64,000 bases of DNA from Methyloligella sp050110875 (GTDB lineage: Bacteria; Pseudomonadota; Alphaproteobacteria; Rhizobiales; Methyloligellaceae), in contig CP188828.1 in NCBI GenBank assembly GCA_050110875.1, positions 2,108,001-2,172,000 on the forward strand, read 5' to 3'. Positions within the stretch are counted from its first letter, which is position 1. Every line of letters begins with the position of its first letter. The position numbers and the translations under genes were made by a program. Positions 33,340-42,408 of this stretch are shown one piece after another. A model generated the notes under the pieces. That model saw only the letters and a program-made list of their open reading frames with translations, made no database searches and was not told the DNA's origin.

Positions 33340-34509
33340 ATGCACCTCATCACCACGACCGAGGAGCTTGCATCAGCCTGTTCTGAGCTTGCCTCTCAAC
33401 CCTTCATCGCCGTCGATACGGAGTTCATGCGAGAGCAGACCTTCTGGCCGAAGCTCTGCCTGATCCAGATCGCCGCCGGAGAACGCGAACTCCTCATCGA
33501 CACCCTGGCGCCGGGCATCGAGCTCGCGCCGTTTTTCGACCTGATGAACGACGAGAGCGTTCTCAAGGTCTTCCACTCCGCCCGTCAGGATGTGGAGATC
33601 ATGCATCATCTGGCGGGCCAGGTGCCGCGTCCGATCTTCGACACGCAGGTCGCGGCCATGGTCTGCGGCTTCGGCGAATCCGTCGGCTACGGCATGCTGG
33701 TGAAGCGGATCTTGAACCGCAATCTCGACAAGACCTCCCGTTTTACCGATTGGAGCCGGCGCCCTCTCTCCGAGAAGCAGCTCACCTACGCCATCGGGGA
33801 TGTGACCCATTTGCGCGATCTCTTCCCGAAGCTGAAGGCACAGCTCGACAATTCGGGCCGCGAGACCTGGCTGAACGAGGAGATGGGCGTGCTCACCGAT
33901 CCGGGGACCTACGAGCTTCATCCCGAGAATGCGTGGAAGCGGCTCAAAATGCGCACCAAGACGCCCAAGGCGCTGGCCGTGTTGATGGAGATCGCCGCCT
34001 GGCGCGAGCGCGAGGCGCAAACCCAGGACGTGCCGCGCTCCCGCATCCTGAAGGACGATGCGCTTCACGATATCGCCAATCAGGCGCCGCAGAACCTGGA
34101 CGATCTCGGGGCCTTGCGAAGCCTCCATAACGGGTTCGTCCGCTCGCCCAGGGGGCGAAGCGTGCTCGAGGCCGTTGAGCGTGGGTTGGAGCGGGATCCC
34201 AAGACGGTGCCGCGTGTCCAACGTACCGAACCCATGACGCCGGAAGCAGCCGCCGTGTTCGATCTGCTACGGGTTCTGTTGAAGGCGACCGCCGGCCATC
34301 ATGGCGTCGCGCCCAAGCTGATTGCCACCTCGGAGGACCTGGAGCAGATCGCCCGGCAAGACGATCCGGATCTTCCCGTCATGAAGGGGTGGCGGCGCAA
34401 GCTCTTCGGCGAGCAAGCGCTCAAGCTGAAGCGGGGCGAGCTGTCCCTAGCCGTGCAGAATGGCGAGGTTTCCCTGTTGCCGGTTGGCGGCAAAGGCTCC
34501 TCAAACTGA
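33340..34509 (+). CDS. rnd: Ribonuclease D
   Basis: 3'-5' exoribonuclease acting in tRNA 3' maturation, 389 aa. The DEDDy exonuclease domain has Asp26 and Glu28 (IAVDTEFM), Asp84 (FHSARQDVE), and Tyr150 with Asp154 (LTYAIGDVTHL). A HRDC domain follows (LMEIAAWREREAQTQDVPRSRILKDDAL) and then a second helical domain. The length and domain order are normal. No ribosome-binding sequence is seen before the ATG, so it may be translated from a leaderless or short-leader message. aspS lies nearby, as in many alphaproteobacteria, though here two small exported-protein genes separate them. Confidence 0.95.
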   Translation: MHLITTTEELASACSELASQPFIAVDTEFMREQTFWPKLCLIQIAAGERELLIDTLAPGIELAPFFDLMNDESVLKVFHSARQDVEIMHHLAGQVPRPIFDTQVAAMVCGFGESVGYGMLVKRILNRNLDKTSRFTDWSRRPLSEKQLTYAIGDVTHLRDLFPKLKAQLDNSGRETWLNEEMGVLTDPGTYELHPENAWKRLKMRTKTPKALAVLMEIAAWREREAQTQDVPRSRILKDDALHDIANQAPQNLDDLGALRSLHNGFVRSPRGRSVLEAVERGLERDPKTVPRVQRTEPMTPEAAAVFDLLRVLLKATAGHHGVAPKLIATSEDLEQIARQDDPDLPVMKGWRRKLFGEQALKLKRGELSLAVQNGEVSLLPVGGKGSSN

Positions 34510-34531
34510 CCGGGCGAGACCTGCGAGAGGG

Positions 34532-34867
34532 TTAGCCGAGAGTCTTGCTGCGGCGGAGCGAGAGCCGCTCTTTGAGCTGGGTCCGGCTCTCGTCCGAGAG
34601 CTCGTTGATCGCCTCCACCAGCACGCGCAGCTCGGTTCTAAGTCCGTGGATCTGATCGATCAGGCTCAGGATCACCGGCACTTCCTCTTCGCTCACGCCG
34701 AGTTCGTCGACGAGATCGTGAATCAGCGCCGCCCGCGCCAGATCGGCCTCGCTGTATCCCTTGGCCTCCCTATCGGCCGGCCGGATCCAGCCCTCGCTGA
34801 CCCATACTCTGAGACGGGTGACGGTCAGTTGCTCCACTCGGGAGACCAGATCGCGCTCGTCTAGCAT
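34532..34867 (-). CDS. cbpM: Chaperone modulator CbpM
   Basis: A 111-aa MerR-like helical protein that binds the J domain of CbpA and inhibits it in E. coli. Visible are the winged-helix-like part (TVTRLRVWVSEGWIRPADREAKGYSEADLARAALIHDLVDELGV) and a C-terminal helix (VILSLIDQIHGLRTELRVLVEAINEL). Its ATG overlaps the stop of cbpA by one base (TGATG), so the two are translationally coupled. The frame could also start at a GTG one codon earlier. Confidence 0.9.
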   Translation of the reverse strand: MLDERDLVSRVEQLTVTRLRVWVSEGWIRPADREAKGYSEADLARAALIHDLVDELGVSEEEVPVILSLIDQIHGLRTELRVLVEAINELSDESRTQLKERLSLRRSKTLG

Positions 34868-35814
34868 CACGCCTGCTCTCTCAGCTTCTTCCGCGGATCG
34901 TAGCTGTGCTTCTCCCGCCAGCTTTCCGCAAATTCCTTAAGATCGCCATCGATCGTCTCCGGCAGCATGATCTGAAGCTTAATCAGCTGATCGCCGGTGC
35001 CGCTCTTGGCCTTGATGCCCCTGCCCTTCATACGAAGCGTTTGCCCCGTATTGGCGCCCGCCGGAATGGTCATGGAGACGGCGCCATGGATAGTCGGCAC
35101 CTCCACCTTGCCGCCCAGCACCGCCTCGTCGAAGGTGATAGGCAGGTCCACGACGATATCGCGCCCGTCGCGCTTGAAGACCGGGTGGGACCCCACCGTG
35201 ACCTCCACCAGCGCATCGCCCGCCTCCGCGCCACCGGTACCGGGCATCCCCTTCCCCTTCAGCCGCATCACCTGACCGTCCCGCACGCCTGCGGGAATGG
35301 TGACATCCAGGGTCCCGCCATCGGGCAGCGTGATGCGCTTCTTGGTGCCGTTGGCCGCTTCCAGGAACGCGATCTCCAGCCGGTAATTGGCGTCTTGGCC
35401 GCGCATGGCGAAGCCGTGCCCGCCCGCACCGCCGAATCCCCTCGCGCCGGCGAACCCGCCGGCGGAGCGGCGTTGACCGAACAGATCCGAGAAGATGTCG
35501 CCCATATCCTCGAATCCGGCGCTCGAGTAATAGCGTGCCCCGTCCTCGCCGCCGGCATACTCCCGGTAATAGCGCTGCTGAGGTCGTTCCTGCCCCGATG
35601 CGTCGATCTCGCCGCGGTCGTACTGCCCGCGTTTCTCCGCATCGTTCAGGATCGCATAAGCCGCCGACGCTTCCTTGAACTTGGCTTCCGCCGATTCGTC
35701 ACCGGGATTGAGATCCGGATGATATTTCTTGGCGAGCTTTCGGTAGGCCTTGCTTATCTCATCGGCGCTCGCGGTCTTGGACACGCCGAGCACGGAATAG
35801 AGGTCGTCTGCCAT
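34867..35814 (-). CDS. cbpA: J-domain co-chaperone, CbpA type
   Basis: DnaK co-chaperone of the CbpA class, 315 aa. The N-terminal J domain contains the HPD motif (KKYHPDLNPGDESAEAKFKEASAAYAILND). A Gly/Phe-rich region follows (RSAGGFAGARGFGGAGGHGF), then two beta-barrel substrate-binding domains (ITLPDGGTLDVTIPAGVRDGQVMRLKGKG, VSMTIPAGANTGQTLRMKGRG). It lacks the four-repeat zinc finger of DnaJ, which separates it from that class. cbpM is coupled downstream. Confidence 0.94.
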   Translation of the reverse strand: MADDLYSVLGVSKTASADEISKAYRKLAKKYHPDLNPGDESAEAKFKEASAAYAILNDAEKRGQYDRGEIDASGQERPQQRYYREYAGGEDGARYYSSAGFEDMGDIFSDLFGQRRSAGGFAGARGFGGAGGHGFAMRGQDANYRLEIAFLEAANGTKKRITLPDGGTLDVTIPAGVRDGQVMRLKGKGMPGTGGAEAGDALVEVTVGSHPVFKRDGRDIVVDLPITFDEAVLGGKVEVPTIHGAVSMTIPAGANTGQTLRMKGRGIKAKSGTGDQLIKLQIMLPETIDGDLKEFAESWREKHSYDPRKKLREQA

Positions 35815-35960
35815 TTACGACTGGGCTTTCGGTTATTCGCTTTGGGTTGGATTGGGATAAGACACCATCATCCCGGATGTCACAATGATTTGGGCAAGGA
35901 TTCAGGGAAGCATTTGGGGAAGTTCGCCTGCTCCCGCAAGTGTCGAAGCGCCGTGTCGGC

Positions 35961-37478
35961 TCACACCGCCGCCTGCTGAACCGAGACCCCGGTGCGAATC
36001 TCGCCGTCGCGCTCCAGAAGCCCGGCGAGCTTCTTGAACCGCCGCTCCACCCGTTCGCCTTCCAGATTGCAATACGGCTCCGGCAAGGTCCAGACGAGCC
36101 GGTCGCCATCGTAAGTCAGCGGTGTCTGGGGCAGCACCCCAGGCATCGAGGCGGAGACCATATTCGCCGCCCGCATGGCCGCACCGAGAATGCGGGCCCG
36201 GAGCACCATGTCGTCGTCGACCAGCTCCCGCAAGGACTGGGTCAGCTCATCCTTCACATAACCTTCCGCCCTGTAATAGACGGTCAGCGCCAGGAAGGCG
36301 CGGCCCGGATGGTCGAGATCGACGAAGTTTCCCTGCGCCACCAGATTGAGGCTTTGGGTGCCGCGATAATCGGGATGCGCCCGCCAGCCGATATCGGAAA
36401 GCAGGCAGGCCGCATGGCGGAGACGTCTCTGTTCCGGTGTCTCCTCCGGTCCCGGCCCCTGGAACAGGGCGTCGGTCCAGAAGCAGAGCTCGTAGGCATT
36501 TTCCACCGAGCGCGAACGCCGCCGGGCGAGGTCGTCGCAGGCCGCGATCAGCGGATCCTGCTTCTTCTGCTCGTCGTCGAGCAGAGAATAGAGAATTCCC
36601 TCGCGGATGCCGAAGGCGGAGATCACGATGGATTTCGGCTTCACCCGGCGGATCAGCCGCTCCAGCACCAGCGCACCGTAAGGCACGGTCTCCCGTCGGG
36701 CACTGGAGATCTCGCTAATGCCGGCCAGCGAGCTGGGGGATTGCAGATCGAGGGCGGAGGCGAATTTCAACGCATCGTCGGTCTTGATGCGGAAATCCTG
36801 CATGACGCTCAAAGGGTATTCGATCTGCGCCATGTAGAGCCGCGCGAACGCACGCCATGTGCCGCCGATGGCGTAGAAATCCCGGTCCTTGCCCTTCTCC
36901 AGCCACGTGACCTTATCGAGCTCGGAATCGACGATCTCCCTGGCCTTCTTGAGATTGCCGCCGGAAACATCGATCAGCCGCAACCCGCCGAGCGGCAAGG
37001 TCACCGCATCGCCGGTCTCGCCCTTGAAGATATCGACCAGTTCCAGGCTGCCGCCGCCCAGATCGCCGGCGAGCCCGTTCGCATTGCGGTGGCCGGCAAG
37101 CACGCCGTGCGCCGCGAGTTCCGCCTCCTTGGTGCCGGTCAGAAGCTGGACGGGCGCATCGAGAATCGCCTCGGCCCGCGCCACGAAATCGGGGCCGTTC
37201 TCCGCATCGCGCGCCGCGGCCGTGGCGATCACCTCGACCTTTCTGGCACCGATTTGATCGATGAGAGCACGAAACCGGCGGAGCGCGCGTAACGCCCGCT
37301 CGACGGATTCGGGATCGAGCTTGCCGGTGGACGCGACCGTCCGGCCGAGCCCGCAAAGCACCTTCTCGTTGAACAGCGGCGTCGGCGCGGGGGTCGCCCC
37401 CTCATAGACGACGAGCCGAACCGAGTTCGAGCCGATATCGACGACTGCGACGGGGCTGAGATCGTTACGGCGGGCCAT
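35961..37478 (-). CDS. ppx: Exopolyphosphatase / guanosine pentaphosphate phosphatase (Ppx/GppA)
   Basis: Removes terminal phosphates from polyphosphate and may hydrolyse pppGpp. 505 aa. The actin-like ATPase fold shows phosphate-1 VVDIGSNSVRLVVYEG, the second motif GDLGGGSLELVDI, and FGIREGILY. A C-terminal HD-like helical domain follows (LRHAACLLSDIGWRAHPDYRG, with His-Asp residues). ppk1 ends 33 bases upstream on the same strand, so synthesis and breakdown of polyphosphate are encoded together. The ATG giving MARRNDLSPVAV was chosen. A TTG ten codons upstream, almost touching the ppk1 stop, is the alternative. Confidence 0.93.
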   Translation of the reverse strand: MARRNDLSPVAVVDIGSNSVRLVVYEGATPAPTPLFNEKVLCGLGRTVASTGKLDPESVERALRALRRFRALIDQIGARKVEVIATAAARDAENGPDFVARAEAILDAPVQLLTGTKEAELAAHGVLAGHRNANGLAGDLGGGSLELVDIFKGETGDAVTLPLGGLRLIDVSGGNLKKAREIVDSELDKVTWLEKGKDRDFYAIGGTWRAFARLYMAQIEYPLSVMQDFRIKTDDALKFASALDLQSPSSLAGISEISSARRETVPYGALVLERLIRRVKPKSIVISAFGIREGILYSLLDDEQKKQDPLIAACDDLARRRSRSVENAYELCFWTDALFQGPGPEETPEQRRLRHAACLLSDIGWRAHPDYRGTQSLNLVAQGNFVDLDHPGRAFLALTVYYRAEGYVKDELTQSLRELVDDDMVLRARILGAAMRAANMVSASMPGVLPQTPLTYDGDRLVWTLPEPYCNLEGERVERRFKKLAGLLERDGEIRTGVSVQQAAV

Positions 37479-37511
37479 GGGCACCCGAAAAAGGCTCAGG
37501 AGATCCAAGGC

Positions 37512-39692
37512 TTAACCGGTCTGAACGAGATGAGCAAATCGCGGCGGCATGTTTTCTTTCAATGCTGCGCCACGGCCCGAAAGGCTGGGATTCGTCATAA
37601 AGTAGCTCTGCGCGCTGAAAGGATCCTGCCCCTCGGTCGGCTTGATGCGCTCCGAGCTCCCATCGGGCAGAACGCGCCAGCTCTGCAGATTGTCCTTCAG
37701 ATTGGCAATCATGATCTGATCGAGAATCTGCTCGTGCACCGTCGGGTTCAGGATCGGCGTCATCGCCTCCACCCGACGATCGAGATTGCGGGGCATCATA
37801 TCGGCGGAGGAGATATAGACCGCCGCCTTCCGGTGGGGCAGCCCATGCCCCGCACCGAAGCAATAGATACGCGAATGCTCCAGGAAGCGCCCGACGATGC
37901 TCTTCACATGGATGCGCTCCGAAAGTCCGGCGATGCCGGGCCGCAAGCAGCAGATGCCCCGCACCACGAGATCGATCTCCACGCCAGCCTGGCTCGCCTC
38001 GTACAGCGCATCGATGATCTCCTTATCGACCAGGGAGTTCATCTTCATCCAGATGGCCGCCGGCCGGCCTTCCTTGGCGTGATACATCTCTTCCCGGATG
38101 TGATCGAGGATGCGCGCCCGGATGCCGTTCGGCGATAGAGCCAAGGCCTGCAACTCGATCGGCTCCGCGTAGCCGGTCACGAAGTTGAAGATGCGCGAAA
38201 GATCGTTGCCGATCACCCGGTCCGCCGTGAAGAAGGACAGGTCGGTGTAAATCTTGGCCGTCACCGTGTGGTAGTTGCCGGTGCCGACATGGCAATAGGT
38301 GACCAGCTCGCCGCGCTCGCGCCGCACGATCAGGCTGAGCTTGGCGTGGGTCTTCAGCTCCAGGAAGCCATAGACCACCTGAACGCCCGCGCTTTCCAGA
38401 TCGCGCGCCCATTTGATGTTGGCTTCCTCGTCGAAACGCGCCTTGAGCTCGACCACGGCGGTGACCGACTTGCCGTTCTCGGCCGCCTCCTTCAGCACAT
38501 CGATGATCGGCGAGGCCTTGCCGGTCCGGTAAAGCGTCCATTTGATCGCGACAACATCCGGATCGGCCGCCGCCTGCTTCAGAAACTGGAGCACCACATC
38601 GAAGGATTCGTACGGGTGATGGACGACGATATCCTTCTCCTTGATGGCAGCGAAACAGTCGCCCTGATGCTCGCGGATTCGTTCCGGAAACCGGCTGTTG
38701 TAAGGCTCGAATTTCAAGTCAGGCCGGTCCGAAACGATGAGCTGCTCGGTATCCGAAAGTCCGATCAGCCCCTTCTGCACGAAGCTCTCGTTCTCGGTGA
38801 CGTTCAGCTCCTGCATGACGAAGCGCTGTAGACGCGGCGGCATGGTGTTCTCGATCTCGAGCCGGATGACGGACCCGCGGCGCCGGCGCTTGAGCGCCGA
38901 TTCGAAGAGCCGCACGAGATCCTCGGCCTCTTCCTGAACCTCCAAATCACTATCGCGCAACACCCGGAAGGCCCCCTGGCTGCGCACGCGATACCCGGGA
39001 AAGAGCCGGTTCACGAAGATCGCGACCACCGTCTCCAGACGGATGAATCGGATCGCCTCGTCCTTTCCCTCCTCGCGCGGCAGCCGGATGAACCGGTCCA
39101 GCATGGGCGGGATCGGCATCAAAGCATGCATGGAGCGAAGTGAGCCCTCCCGCACCAGCTCCAGCCCCAGCGTGAATCCGAAATTCGGAATGAACGGGAA
39201 GGGATGGGCCGGATCGACGGCGATCGGCGTCAGCACCGGGAAGATGTGATCCAGGAAATGCTGCTCCAGCCAGCTCTTCTCCTCCTCGCTGAGCTCGTCC
39301 GCCTGGAGGATGTCGATGCCGGCCTGGTCCATCAGCCCCTTCAGCTTGACCCAGACCTCCTGCTGGTCCGCGGTGAGCTCTGCGACGAACTGGTTGATCC
39401 GGTCGAGCTGCTCGGCCGGCGTCAGCCCGTCCTGGCTCGGCGTCTCGATCCCGGCCAGCACCTGGCCGCGCAGACCCGCCACGCGGACCATATAGAACTC
39501 GTCGAGATTCGAGGCGGAGATGGACAGAAAGCGCAGCCGTTCCAAAAGCGGGTGACGCTCGTTCTCCGCCTCTTCCAGCACACGCTGATTGAAATAGAGC
39601 CACGACAGCTCGCGGTTGAAGAACCGGGCCGCGCCGAAGGAAGCGGGTTCGGGCTTGGAACTCATCGCTGAAATATTATCCGTGGACGTCAT
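37512..39692 (-). CDS. ppk1: Polyphosphate kinase 1
   Basis: Reversibly polymerises the gamma-phosphate of ATP into polyphosphate, 726 aa. Domains in order: N (FNRELSWLYFNQRVLEEA, FLSISASNLDEFYMVRV), head, C1 and C2. The autophosphorylated histidine region is VTYCHVGTGNYHTVTAKIYTD. The second conserved segment is CCLRPGIAGLSERIHVKSIVGRFLEHSRIYCFG and the later YISSADMMPRNLDRRVE is intact. The C-terminal tail is normal. ppx follows at once. The 167-base region upstream contains a perfect palindrome that may control it. Confidence 0.97.
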   Translation of the reverse strand: MTSTDNISAMSSKPEPASFGAARFFNRELSWLYFNQRVLEEAENERHPLLERLRFLSISASNLDEFYMVRVAGLRGQVLAGIETPSQDGLTPAEQLDRINQFVAELTADQQEVWVKLKGLMDQAGIDILQADELSEEEKSWLEQHFLDHIFPVLTPIAVDPAHPFPFIPNFGFTLGLELVREGSLRSMHALMPIPPMLDRFIRLPREEGKDEAIRFIRLETVVAIFVNRLFPGYRVRSQGAFRVLRDSDLEVQEEAEDLVRLFESALKRRRRGSVIRLEIENTMPPRLQRFVMQELNVTENESFVQKGLIGLSDTEQLIVSDRPDLKFEPYNSRFPERIREHQGDCFAAIKEKDIVVHHPYESFDVVLQFLKQAAADPDVVAIKWTLYRTGKASPIIDVLKEAAENGKSVTAVVELKARFDEEANIKWARDLESAGVQVVYGFLELKTHAKLSLIVRRERGELVTYCHVGTGNYHTVTAKIYTDLSFFTADRVIGNDLSRIFNFVTGYAEPIELQALALSPNGIRARILDHIREEMYHAKEGRPAAIWMKMNSLVDKEIIDALYEASQAGVEIDLVVRGICCLRPGIAGLSERIHVKSIVGRFLEHSRIYCFGAGHGLPHRKAAVYISSADMMPRNLDRRVEAMTPILNPTVHEQILDQIMIANLKDNLQSWRVLPDGSSERIKPTEGQDPFSAQSYFMTNPSLSGRGAALKENMPPRFAHLVQTG

Positions 39693-39784
39693 TCACCGCC
39701 TCGTTTGAATACCGAAATGCGCCCCTTGCCGGAGGCGAAGAAGCGAAAGCCGACCGCCAGCTATGCCCGCCAACCATTGCACTC

Positions 39785-39818
39785 CTGTTACAGTATGCCC
39801 CTTATGGTGAAATTTCAC
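39785..39818 (-). promoter_or_regulatory. Palindromes in the ppk1 upstream region
   Basis: GTGAAATTTCAC (39807-39818) is a perfect 12-base palindrome, and CTGTTACAG (39785-39793) is an odd-centred palindrome 13 bases away. Both lie about 95-125 bases before the ppk1 start, in the space after hdaA. They may be an operator or, less likely, part of hdaA termination. No full Pho box (two CTGTCAT repeats) is visible. Confidence 0.4.
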
Positions 39819-39859
39819 TTTGCGGGCCGCAAGAAAGCGGATGGCAAAACGCCGCGAAG

Positions 39860-40537
39860 CTAATCCGTCGGTTGCGTGTTCCGCAGCGCCTCCGCGGCCA
39901 GTTGCCGGCTGATCTTCCGCCCCGACCCCAGCGCCGCTTGATCGACGGCCTCCACCGCACGTGCTGCCGCCTCCAGAGACCGGTCGACATGCAGCGCGAG
40001 ATAGTCCAGCACCTTGGGCTCGATATTGAGCTGCCGGTCGGCGAAATGCTTCAGCATCACCGTCTTCAGAAGCGGCCCGTCCGGACTGCCGATATCGATC
40101 AGCGGCAACGCATTCAGCCGGGAGAGCAGATCCGGCAATTCGATTCCCCAGCGCCGCGGCGGCTGGCGCGCCGTGATCAGCAGAAAATGGCCGCCCTCCT
40201 TGATGAGATTGAGGAGGTGAAACAGGGACTTCTCCGCGAATTCGATCTGATCGGCATCTTCGAGCACGAAGGCCGAACCGTGAGGCGCCGCCTCCACCGC
40301 CTCGAACTCGCTTTCCGCTCCCAACAGGGCCGCAGCTTCCGAGCGCGCCTGCCAAACGCGGACCAGATGGGTCTTGCCGCTCGCGGGCGGCCCGGCCAAA
40401 AGCTGCGCCGGCGCGTTCCAATCGGGCCAGGAGTCGATCAACTCCACCGCCATACGATTGCAGTCGCTGACCAGAAAGTCGTCGGCCCCAAGGGCAGCCC
40501 GGTGCGGCAGATCCAGCACGAGTTGCTCGCGGATCAT
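39860..40537 (-). CDS. hdaA: DnaA-related replication regulator HdaA
   Basis: A 225-aa AAA+ protein that, with the beta clamp, stimulates hydrolysis of DnaA-ATP and so prevents re-initiation. The N-terminal MIREQLVLDLP carries a clamp-binding QLxLxL motif. Walker A is GPPASGKT (49-56), and the Walker B region is FVLEDADQI. The C-terminal lid helices follow (LSRLNALPLIDIGSPDGPLLKTVMLKHFADRQLNI). The start is the ATG in that clamp motif. The open frame upstream overlaps the neighbour. Its ATG overlaps the stop of the CDP-alcohol transferase gene by 4 bases, so the two are co-translated. Confidence 0.92.
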   Translation of the reverse strand: MIREQLVLDLPHRAALGADDFLVSDCNRMAVELIDSWPDWNAPAQLLAGPPASGKTHLVRVWQARSEAAALLGAESEFEAVEAAPHGSAFVLEDADQIEFAEKSLFHLLNLIKEGGHFLLITARQPPRRWGIELPDLLSRLNALPLIDIGSPDGPLLKTVMLKHFADRQLNIEPKVLDYLALHVDRSLEAAARAVEAVDQAALGSGRKISRQLAAEALRNTQPTD

Positions 40538-41145
40538 CGCACCGAGACTCCCGAGCTTTGCGATCCCTTCAAATCCCTCTTCGGTCGGCGGGCATGATGC
40601 TGCGGCATCGGTTCGTAACGGGCCATATAGACGAGCCATCCCCAGAAATAGGCTCCCGCGGAGGTGACGGTCAGCAAGCCCGTGATCCAGGCCAGCACCT
40701 GCACCACGCCGTCGAGACCGAGCCCCACTCCAAGCTCGGCGAGAACCAGCCCCGCCAGCACGATCTGGAAGAAGGTGTTGACCTTGCTGATCAGGATGGG
40801 CTGCACCTCCACCGGGCGCCCCAAAATCCAGGAGAGCAGGAAAGCGCCGATGATCAGCACGTCCCGGCTCACCACGGCGATCACCAGCCAGACCGGCAAG
40901 TGCCCCGAGAAGCCGAGGGTCACATAGATGCTGACCAGCAGCGCCTTGTCCGCGATCGGATCGAGATAGGCGCCGAGCACCGTGTGCCAGCCGAACCGCT
41001 TGGCGAGAAAGCCGTCCGCCGCATCGGAAACGCCGGCGAGCAGAAACAGGATGAAAGCAGCCGTCATCTCATCGCTGATGATCAGCCATACGACGAACGG
41101 CACCGCAATGATGCGGGCAAGCGTCAGGCTATTAGGAATATTCAC
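40534..41145 (-). CDS. CDP-alcohol phosphatidyltransferase family protein
   Basis: Integral-membrane phospholipid headgroup transferase, about 203 aa, with several helices (IIAVPFVVWLIISD, TAAFILFLLAGVSDAADGFLA, PVWLVIAVVSRDVLIIGAFLLSWIL, FFQIVLAGLVLAELGVGLG). The family motif D-x2-D-G-x2-A-R-x8-G-x3-D-x3-D is present as DAADGFLAKRFGWHTVLGAYLDPIAD, with Lys at the usual Arg. It could be a PgsA-like or cardiolipin-synthase-like enzyme; the substrate is not clear. A GTG start giving (M)NIPNSLTLARI, typical of the family, was chosen over an upstream TTG. It leads into hdaA. Confidence 0.88.
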   Translation of the reverse strand: MNIPNSLTLARIIAVPFVVWLIISDEMTAAFILFLLAGVSDAADGFLAKRFGWHTVLGAYLDPIADKALLVSIYVTLGFSGHLPVWLVIAVVSRDVLIIGAFLLSWILGRPVEVQPILISKVNTFFQIVLAGLVLAELGVGLGLDGVVQVLAWITGLLTVTSAGAYFWGWLVYMARYEPMPQHHARRPKRDLKGSQSSGVSVR

Positions 41146-41193
41146 GATCACCGTAGCACCGCCAGCAAACCACAACCAATAGGCGAAACGAGC

Positions 41194-42408
41194 TTAATAC
41201 GCGCGCAGCACATATTCACCCTGACCCGGCTCGAAGGAAAAGCCGTTCTGGGCCAGATCCTGTTGCAGCCGGTCGAGAGAGCCGGCGTAGTCGAAGGTAA
41301 TCGAAGCGCCTTGCGGCGACAGCGAGTTCACTTCCAGCCGCTGAATCCCCGGCACATTGGCAAGCCGGCTGCGAGCCTCCTGCCAGCCCATCAATCCCTG
41401 GAATTCAATCCGTGCCACGATGTACTCCGCCGGCGCGGGCGCCTCTTCCCGGCGTCCGAAATTGAACCAGCCCCCACCATTTCGAGGCTCCGGCTGAGCG
41501 GCGGGCTGTTGTTGGCGCCCGCCGAAATTGAACCAGCGGTCGCCGCCGCTTGGCGGTTGACTCCCTTCCGGCAAGGCCGTGGCGGCACCCGACTGCATGG
41601 ATTTCCAACGATCCTGCAGCGCCGCGAAACCCTGCTCCGCCGCAGTGGCGGCAGCCGCCTCCACATCGCCGCCGACCGGCACATCCTTGATCAGATCGAT
41701 CTCGCTGACCGCGTCGGCACCGAACAGCCGGGTCGCGAAAGTCTCCCCCCGTTGCTCGGCGACGGCGATCACCAGCGGTCCGCCAACCTCGTTCTGCAAG
41801 AACTCGTAAGCGTCGATATTGCCGTTCAGGATCTCCGACAGGCGCTGCTGATCCAACATGCCGCTGCGTTTCACGAGCGAGGCCGGCGCGACGGCATGCT
41901 GAAGATCGACGCTTTCCCACGCCTCCATCCAGGCCTTCGTCATTTCGCCTTCTTGCTGCGGCGCGCCCGACTGATCGACGACGACCGGCAGGAGCTTGAT
42001 TTCCATGGCGCGGGAATCGTCGATGGGAAGCCCGTAGCTGGCGAGAAGCTGCTGCACGCCCGGCTCGCTATAACTCACCCCAAGCGAGGCGATATAGCGT
42101 GTGGTGGAGTAGCGTTCCTTGCCGATGGAGACACCGGCCACAAGCGCTTCGACCTCCGCCGCGCTGAGCTTTGGCAAACGATCGTGCGCCTCGGGCGGCA
42201 CCAGCCGGCGGAACAAAATTTCAGCGCCCTTGGCCTGAGCTTCGGCCATCGCCTTCTTTTGGGCCGCAACCGCATTGTCCGCTGTCACATCCACATCGAT
42301 CTTATCGACCTCGTAGAGGCTGCCGGCAGCCTCGGCCGAGCCGGCTGAACCCACGATGGACGCCCCGGCGAGAACCGCCAAGCAGATGAAACGAAAGAAG
42401 AACCGCAC
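41194..42408 (-). CDS. DUF2066 exported protein
   Basis: A 404-aa protein with a signal peptide (MRFFFRFICLAVLAGASIVGSAGSAEA). The DUF2066 core is visible as VDKIDVDVTADNAVAAQKKAMAEAQAKGAEILFRRLVP and YSEPGVQQLLASYG. The C-terminal part (AEYIVARIEFQGLMGWQEARSRL ... SLSPQGASITFDYAGS) is also typical. A Gly/Pro/Gln-rich linker in between contains the short unit WFNFGGR / WFNFGRR twice. The function is unknown, but the gene is conserved next to hdaA and purM in alphaproteobacteria. A GTG start was chosen because AGGTGG lies 6 bases before it and the signal peptide begins there. Confidence 0.83.
   Translation of the reverse strand: MRFFFRFICLAVLAGASIVGSAGSAEAAGSLYEVDKIDVDVTADNAVAAQKKAMAEAQAKGAEILFRRLVPPEAHDRLPKLSAAEVEALVAGVSIGKERYSTTRYIASLGVSYSEPGVQQLLASYGLPIDDSRAMEIKLLPVVVDQSGAPQQEGEMTKAWMEAWESVDLQHAVAPASLVKRSGMLDQQRLSEILNGNIDAYEFLQNEVGGPLVIAVAEQRGETFATRLFGADAVSEIDLIKDVPVGGDVEAAAATAAEQGFAALQDRWKSMQSGAATALPEGSQPPSGGDRWFNFGGRQQQPAAQPEPRNGGGWFNFGRREEAPAPAEYIVARIEFQGLMGWQEARSRLANVPGIQRLEVNSLSPQGASITFDYAGSLDRLQQDLAQNGFSFEPGQGEYVLRAY

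Noticed and set aside
39781..39820. Pho box before ppk1
   Set aside because: Only one weak half-site (CTGTAAC on the minus strand). The second repeat at 11-base spacing is missing.
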